From contig JAUVXS010000085.1 in NCBI GenBank assembly GCA_030603485.1, positions 1 to 7,527 on the forward strand: a stretch of DNA of 7,527 bases, written 5' to 3'. Each line of letters opens with the position of its first letter. Within the stretch, counting starts at the first letter, position 1. Source of the DNA: Dehalococcoidia bacterium. Lineage in GTDB: Bacteria; Chloroflexota; Dehalococcoidia; GIF9; AB-539-J10. Made by a program: the position numbers and the translations under genes. The notes under the pieces were generated by a model that saw nothing but the letters and a program-made list of their open reading frames with translations, was not told the DNA's origin and did not search any database. This document shows, one piece after another, positions 4,383-7,527 of this stretch.

Positions 4383-4446
4383 TCCGGCTACCTTGCCGGC
4401 TTCTGCCCTGGCGTAGTGGATCCAGAGCAGTGGCCCGGGCGGTTAG
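4383..4446 (-). repeat. Intergenic element, copy Y
   Basis: Partner of 4184-4229, longer by an internal tandem stretch (AGTGG...CAGTGG around 4415-4433). Its left part contains an inverted repeat CCGGC/GCCGG around ACCTT. It lies between the 60-aa gene and the TGA-broken frame. Confidence 0.45.
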
Positions 4447-4451
4447 CGTAC

Positions 4452-4634
4452 TTAATAGGTTTTGAATCCGTCCTTCATCAGGGTTAGTCCTCGTGCATAA
4501 TATCCATGTTTCTCACCTAGCTTGGTAATGGTTAGCTTCTCATCATTTACTTCGGCTAGGACATGATTCCCTGCGTGCTCATACCTCTTTAGTTTCCCGG
4601 TCTGGCTATCGATTACTTTAATCAGGTCTGGCAT
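4452..4634 (-). CDS. Hypothetical 60-aa protein
   Basis: A small strand-rich protein (LIKVIDSQTGKLKRYE, HVLAEVND, LTITKLGEKHGYY) with no Cys, signal or membrane span. It may be a paralogue of the broken frame at 4226-4360, sharing the VxDxxTGKLxR opening. AGGAG at 4644-4648 lies 9 nt before the ATG, and a second AGGAG touches it. It follows the 68-aa gene by 19 bp. No family is recognised. Confidence 0.55.
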   Translation of the reverse strand: MPDLIKVIDSQTGKLKRYEHAGNHVLAEVNDEKLTITKLGEKHGYYARGLTLMKDGFKTY

Positions 4635-4651
4635 CTCCTCTATCTCCTTTC

Positions 4652-4691
4652 CTCTAAAGATTGTGATATTTCTCTAAAGATTGTGGTATTT
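4652..4691. repeat. 20-bp tandem duplication at a gene end
   Basis: CTCTAAAGATTGTGATATTT (4652-4671) is followed directly by a copy with one change (4672-4691). It covers the 3' end of the 68-aa gene. On the minus strand the extra copy adds codons for EKYHNL and a new TAG. Without it the frame would have run a few codons further to a TAG at the next ribosome site. Confidence 0.85.
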
Positions 4692-4860
4692 GGTGTTCTA
4701 GAACTTCATAATTATCGCCAAGTATTCGGATAAGCTCGTCTCTAATAAACTCAGCCTGTTCCTTTGTATTTGCATTTGCTCCAATAGGTTTACGCCGTAT
4801 GCCTATTGAACCTGATGGATTTTTAACCTTCTCAACTCTGACTATTCTAAAGTAGGTCAT
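4654..4860 (-). CDS. Hypothetical 68-aa protein
   Basis: A basic N-terminal strand region (MTYFRIVRVEKVKNPSGSIG) is followed by a helix rich in charge (TKEQAEFIRDELIRILGDNYEVLE). The arrangement strand-strand-helix fits a small nucleic-acid-binding or structural fold, but no family is recognised. AGGAG lies 9 nt before the ATG. The C-terminus was altered by the 20-bp tandem duplication at 4652-4691, which suggests that its last residues are not critical. Confidence 0.55.
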   Translation of the reverse strand: MTYFRIVRVEKVKNPSGSIGIRRKPIGANANTKEQAEFIRDELIRILGDNYEVLEHQIPQSLEKYHNL

Positions 4861-4878
4861 TCCCTCTGTCTCCTTCCC

Positions 4879-5268
4879 TTAATTAGCTGGCTTCCAAAAA
4901 TCACAATCGCCAACTGTTTTAACCCGCTCATATAATGCATCACAAAAGCATCGTCTTAAATGCAGTGTAAAATCGTGCCCAAATTTACAGGTAAGACAGC
5001 ATCTCTTTGTTTTTCTTATCAGCACATCCACATGGCAGGGATTTGCCAAGGGACACCAGCAGGCGAGGTCTTTACCATACAGGGGTTTCAAGAAGTCTGA
5101 GTTATTCTTAATCTTTTCATCCAGCCACAACTCATACCGTCTCAGGGCCTCACTTAATCCCATTTCCGCTACATTGTAAGGATTACCCCATACCGTAGGT
5201 CTTCCTGCATACACAGCATTAGGAGGCATTCGCCAACCCAGTGACCTTTTCCTCTGTATCCTTATCAT
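4879..5268 (-). CDS. DUF4326-like protein with added Cys-rich tail
   Basis: Residues 9-84 match what I know of DUF4326: GWRMPPNAVYAGRPTVWGNP, a helix with ALRRYELWLDEKI, and LYGKDLACWCPL...PCHVDVLI. The conserved GRPT.WGNP and LACWC..CHxD residues suggest a small enzyme or ligand-binding domain, common in phages and their hosts; the reaction is not established. Residues 90-129 add a second unit with CCLTC (90-94), CFC (107-109) and CDFW (122-125), like the short CxxC...C...CxxW zinc modules found in many phage proteins. The ATG overlaps the stop of the 57-aa gene by 4 nt (ATGA), with GGAGG 4 nt upstream. Presence in the same operon as a macro domain hints at nucleotide or ADP-ribose chemistry. 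Confidence 0.85.
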   Translation of the reverse strand: MIRIQRKRSLGWRMPPNAVYAGRPTVWGNPYNVAEMGLSEALRRYELWLDEKIKNNSDFLKPLYGKDLACWCPLANPCHVDVLIRKTKRCCLTCKFGHDFTLHLRRCFCDALYERVKTVGDCDFWKPAN

Positions 5269-5438
5269 CTTGCCTCCTTCAGGCCCACTCTCTTGCTATA
5301 CTCCTCAAAGGTGAGCCCACAATCCAGGCACTTATTGTTTCGGAAGTAATGTCCGTGTAGGCTGCACTTATTATGGCGCTTCCATCCCATCATTTTATAA
5401 ATTCCAAATCCGGCTTTGTGTTCTTCTTCAACTGCCAT
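5265..5438 (-). CDS. 57-aa zinc-motif protein
   Basis: The frame begins MAVEEEHKAGFG and carries a metal-site pattern CSLHGHY...NNKCLDCG (residues 25-41), i.e. Cys-x2-His then Cys-x2-Cys, typical of a short zinc ribbon or finger. A helix (LTFEEYSKRVGLKEA) closes the protein. GGAGG lies 6 nt before the ATG, in a 26-bp segment identical to the start region of the preceding gene. It overlaps that gene by 11 bp and the DUF4326-like gene by 4 bp, so all three are translationally coupled. Probably nucleic-acid or protein binding. Confidence 0.7.
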   Translation of the reverse strand: MAVEEEHKAGFGIYKMMGWKRHNKCSLHGHYFRNNKCLDCGLTFEEYSKRVGLKEAR

Positions 5439-5453
5439 GGTTTGCCTCCTTTA
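5428..5453 (-). repeat. 26-bp duplicated start region, copy 1
   Basis: Identical to 5612-5637. On the minus strand it holds TAAAGGAGGCAAACC followed by ATGGCAGTTGA, the ribosome site and first codons of the 57-aa gene. It also supplies the last codons of the upstream 64-aa gene. Confidence 0.95.
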
Positions 5454-5622
5454 GTATCGCTTCAGCCTCCTTTCCTATTTCCGCTTTAGCACCCTCAAAA
5501 GCTGATGCAACTTGATCAGTAGGAAGAAGCTGCTGTAACTTTTTTACCTCAATTTCTAGGAATTTCGCATAACTTTTCCAGCTCTTAAATGTCATTCCTC
5601 TATCCTCAATCTCAACTGCCAT
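5428..5622 (-). CDS. 64-aa helical protein
   Basis: Begins MAVEIEDRG and is predicted mostly helical: WKSYAKFLEIEVKKLQQLLP, then VASAFEGAKAEIGKEAEAILKEA. The spacing of Leu/Ile/Ala residues fits an amphipathic or coiled-coil helix. There are no Cys residues or membrane spans. GGAGG sits 6 nt before the ATG in the duplicated 26-bp segment; the stop (TGA) lies in the other copy of that segment. Not recognised; a small DNA-mimic or adaptor role is possible but unsupported. Confidence 0.6.
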   Translation of the reverse strand: MAVEIEDRGMTFKSWKSYAKFLEIEVKKLQQLLPTDQVASAFEGAKAEIGKEAEAILKEANHGS

Positions 5623-5637
5623 GGTTTGCCTCCTTTA
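5612..5637 (-). repeat. 26-bp duplicated start region, copy 2
   Basis: Perfect partner of 5428-5453, 184 bp away. It provides the ribosome site and first codons of the 64-aa gene and includes the TAA of the 207-aa gene. Confidence 0.95.
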
Positions 5638-6258
5638 CACTTTTACTATTCCAACAAATTTCGACCACTTTTTCCGGGCATATTCAAACCCAAATAATTC
5701 AATATCCTCATGACAACTCCTTACTAGGTCTATAGCCATTCTGGGCGAAAAGACTTGAGCAGCTAGCAGAAAGCGCAGATTGAATTCCTGGAAACGGGGG
5801 TCCAGCATCTCTTCAGGTTTCAGGACACTCTGAGTAAGCGGTTTCCTCCGTTTCTTGGACTTTTTAGGTGAAGGCTCCAAAGAAATAGGCGAGTTTTCCA
5901 TCTCATAGAAGGCATAGGCGCCATGCCTCTCTTGCTCATAGATAATAAGGCTGTCAGACCACGGTATGGATACCGGGGTAGGCTTGTCCTGAAGTGGCTT
6001 CTGGACTCTTTCTCCTGAATGCTCCTTCAGCCAGTTGGCAATATTCTGCAACTTCCGGAGTGATAGCTTCTCTGGAAAGAAATATAGCGACAAATCGAAA
6101 AAGGGGTCCCCGGATCCAGCATAGACAATTGGTCGGCCTAACTTATCCCATATAGCTAGGCATCGTGGCCAATTGATTATCTGATTATCGGTTCCTCGAA
6201 GTGTTACTCTCCGCTTCCTATGATATGCCATCAGTCTGGCTATCGAAATCTCAGTCAT
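5635..6258 (-). CDS. Hypothetical 207-aa protein
   Basis: The N-terminus is basic (ARLMAYHRKRRVTLRG). Residues 20-110 look alpha/beta (RCLAIWDKLGRPIVYAGSG, FDLSLYFFPEKLSLRKLQNIANWLKEH). A Lys-rich linker (PSPKKSKKRRKPL, about 129-141) leads to a helical C-terminal part (FNLRFLLAAQVF, AIDLVRSCHEDIELFGFEYARKKW). The linker suggests two separate domains. AGGAG lies 7 nt before the ATG. No catalytic motif or family is recognised; it is the largest unknown gene of the leftward operon. Confidence 0.65.
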   Translation of the reverse strand: MTEISIARLMAYHRKRRVTLRGTDNQIINWPRCLAIWDKLGRPIVYAGSGDPFFDLSLYFFPEKLSLRKLQNIANWLKEHSGERVQKPLQDKPTPVSIPWSDSLIIYEQERHGAYAFYEMENSPISLEPSPKKSKKRRKPLTQSVLKPEEMLDPRFQEFNLRFLLAAQVFSPRMAIDLVRSCHEDIELFGFEYARKKWSKFVGIVKV

Positions 6259-6287
6259 TTTTATCTCCTAAGGTGTTAATGAGCCCT

Positions 6288-6557
6288 CTAGTTATCCGAT
6301 AATTTAATATCTGCTCCACTAAGTTCAGCTAGGTCGATTCCTTCAGGAAGAAATCTCTCCTTGAGCTGACTAATATAAATAGCAGCTTTGGTTATCATTA
6401 CCGGTACAAGGAAATCCCTGCAATCAAAGCCCAAATATCTATGAATACTAGCCCCTTTCCCTTCTCCCCAATCTTCCATAGTATTGAGTATGAAGTTGGT
6501 ATATTCCTTTTGTGTGCCATCGTCTCTTACCAATAATACTTTTATTGCTTTTGCCAT
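6288..6557 (-). CDS. Hypothetical 89-aa protein
   Basis: A strand-forming N-terminus (AKAIKVLLVRDDGTQKEYTNF) is followed by a Gly/Trp loop (MEDWGEGKGASIHRYLGFDC) and a helix (TKAAIYISQLKERFLP). There is one Cys and no membrane span. I place the start at the second ATG (6557) because AGGAG (6564-6568) then has 6-nt spacing; it directly touches the first ATG at 6563. It follows the macro-domain gene by 15 bp and may share its task, but no family is recognised. Confidence 0.6.
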   Translation of the reverse strand: MAKAIKVLLVRDDGTQKEYTNFILNTMEDWGEGKGASIHRYLGFDCRDFLVPVMITKAAIYISQLKERFLPEGIDLAELSGADIKLSDN

Positions 6558-6572
6558 TTTCATCTCCTAAGA

Positions 6573-7025
6573 CTATTTCTGACAAATGATAAATCTGTCG
6601 TCCAGATATCTCTCAAGAATAGGCTTGACATCTTTCCAATCTAATAGTCCGTTTCCACACCCAGGCCTAACAATATAGATGGGAGTCTCCAGATGGGCCA
6701 AGTCCACCAAATTCACTAACTGCGCACAGCTCGCCTCTATTAAAGAAAGGCTTGCCTTCTCCCACCAGTTACGCTTAACCGGAAATGTGGCTATGCGATA
6801 ATGGCCGAAAAGGGCAATCTGATTGCCGCTTTCCTTAATCCACGTCCCCAACAAGGATGGCAAGTCAGGGAATCTGGACTTAGCTTGAGCAGCAACCCCT
6901 CTACCCATTACGCATTCACCATTCTTCTTTACAAAGCCGTTAGTAGTAATGACTATCCAATGACCCTGCTTGTGGTAATCCCAAATGTCTCCTTGAACTT
7001 CCTTCAACTTCTCTATACCCTCCAC
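6573..7025 (-). CDS. Macro-domain protein (ADP-ribose binding or processing)
   Basis: Matches the macro-domain layout: GDI at 12-14, hydrophobic strand HWIVITTN (22-29, in place of the usual IVNAAN), GECVMGRGVAAQAKSRFP (36-53, the phosphate-binding loop and helix), strand and helix blocks, and IVRPGCGNGLLDW (118-130) matching the P.iGcG.ggLdW signature, with DVKPIL after it. The family binds ADP-ribose and related molecules; the N..MGxGVAxQ and GLLDW wording recalls the TARG1/DarG/ALC1-type group, some members of which remove ADP-ribose. No toxin partner (DarT) is visible. GTG at 7025 overlaps the upstream gene by 13 bp but lacks a ribosome site; TTG at 7007 with GGAGG 11 nt upstream is an alternative. 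A role in countering host NAD-based defence is inferred. Confidence 0.85.
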   Translation of the reverse strand: MEGIEKLKEVQGDIWDYHKQGHWIVITTNGFVKKNGECVMGRGVAAQAKSRFPDLPSLLGTWIKESGNQIALFGHYRIATFPVKRNWWEKASLSLIEASCAQLVNLVDLAHLETPIYIVRPGCGNGLLDWKDVKPILERYLDDRFIICQK

Positions 7026-7513
7026 CGACAGCTGACAGGCTCATAAACACAACCGGAAAGGGGCTGGTTCTCGGCAAGGTGACAGAGCCCAGTATCCTTA
7101 TAGCAAGGATGCCTAGCTTCGAGAAGCTTGTCTTCTATGCCCAACACCTCAGTGGGGGTTAGCTTTTTGACGTCGTGAATCAGCTCAGCTACCCCAACTA
7201 TCCCAGCTTTTCCAAACAGCCTGAGTTCCTCATCGGTATAAACAATATAGCTTTCAGGCACTAGGTTTTCTTTGCTCTTTTGCACAAAGGCGATCCTGTC
7301 ACCATTGGCACCAACCATCAGAAGATAACCCCGTCTGGCCATCTCCCGATTCATAAGGGTACCGGTAACATCGTAAACTGTTTCATATCTCTGGAGCAGC
7401 CCCCCAAGCTCCGGGTGGCATTCATCCAATTCAAGCAAGCTGTTTAACAATCCCTCAAGTTGGGAGAGTTTTTTCAGATTCTTGTTGATTACTTCGATTA
7501 CTCCTGAGCGCAT
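7013..7513 (-). CDS. Hypothetical 166-aa protein
   Basis: The first 45 residues are helical (VINKNLKKLSQLEGLLNSLLEL). Residues 60-100 look strand-rich (GYLLMVGANGDRIAFVQKS, ESYIVYTDEELRLFG), then a helical part (IVGVAELIHDVKKL, EVLGIEDKLLEARHP). The C-terminal 35 residues contain four Cys (CYKDTGLCHL, GCVYEPVSC) that could bind a metal. AGAGGT lies 8 nt before the ATG. It is the first gene of the leftward set in this window and is translationally coupled to the macro-domain gene. Not recognised; an operon promoter is not in view. Confidence 0.65.
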   Translation of the reverse strand: MRSGVIEVINKNLKKLSQLEGLLNSLLELDECHPELGGLLQRYETVYDVTGTLMNREMARRGYLLMVGANGDRIAFVQKSKENLVPESYIVYTDEELRLFGKAGIVGVAELIHDVKKLTPTEVLGIEDKLLEARHPCYKDTGLCHLAENQPLSGCVYEPVSCRWRV

Positions 7514-7527
7514 CTAAAATCACCTCT

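Overview
The window looks like an accessory, phage- or integrative-element-type segment of a bacterial genome. Evidence is dense short genes with Shine-Dalgarno sites, gene ends that touch or overlap by a few bases, a tyrosine recombinase, and many small orphan proteins, several with zinc-binding Cys motifs. TGA is used as an ordinary stop (for example at 5428-5430 and 5265-5267), so the code is standard. I cannot name the host; a Gram-positive or Chloroflexota-like source would fit but is only a guess. No capsid, tail, replication, rRNA or tRNA gene is visible.

Layout. Positions 1-1555 carry a rightward arm. An AT-rich leader with a candidate extended -10 and a foldable 5' region leads into a 102-aa gene of unknown function. 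Its stop codon is followed 12 bp later by the most striking object here: eight units of exactly 36 bp (581-868). Each unit is box A (GAGAAACCCA), 8 variable bases, box B (GAGCGAGCCA), 8 variable bases. The last box B is altered so that it starts the stem of an intrinsic terminator (857-888), which indicates that the array is the 3' end of a rightward RNA. Next come a sigma70-like promoter (912-941) and two more small genes (84 aa; 79 aa with a zinc ribbon). A 27-bp near-perfect direct repeat (528-554 and 937-963), centred on CCCTGAGGG, brackets array, terminator and promoter.

Positions 7513-1568 are one tightly packed leftward gene string converging on the rightward arm near 1560. In transcription order it holds: an unknown 166-aa protein, a macro-domain protein, unknown 89-aa and 207-aa proteins, a 64-aa helical protein, a 57-aa zinc-motif protein, a DUF4326-like protein with an added Cys-rich tail, two small unknown proteins, a small reading frame broken by TGA at codon 4, a DUF1380-like 83-aa protein, a protein with an SCAGH motif, an unknown 96-aa protein, a 63-aa zinc ribbon, a catalytic-domain-only tyrosine recombinase with an inserted zinc ribbon, a winged-helix-like protein, a 78-aa coiled coil, and a 31-aa single-pass membrane peptide. 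The operon promoter must lie beyond 7513.

The macro and DUF4326-like proteins may give the leftward operon an NAD/ADP-ribose-related or counter-defence role. The recombinase, winged-helix and zinc-ribbon proteins are probably the integration/excision and DNA-binding part. The array RNA with its two flanking small genes is the best candidate for an undescribed system. Whether it acts as an RNA (a protein- or ribosome-binding sponge) or as DNA (an iteron- or centromere-like site) cannot be settled from sequence alone.
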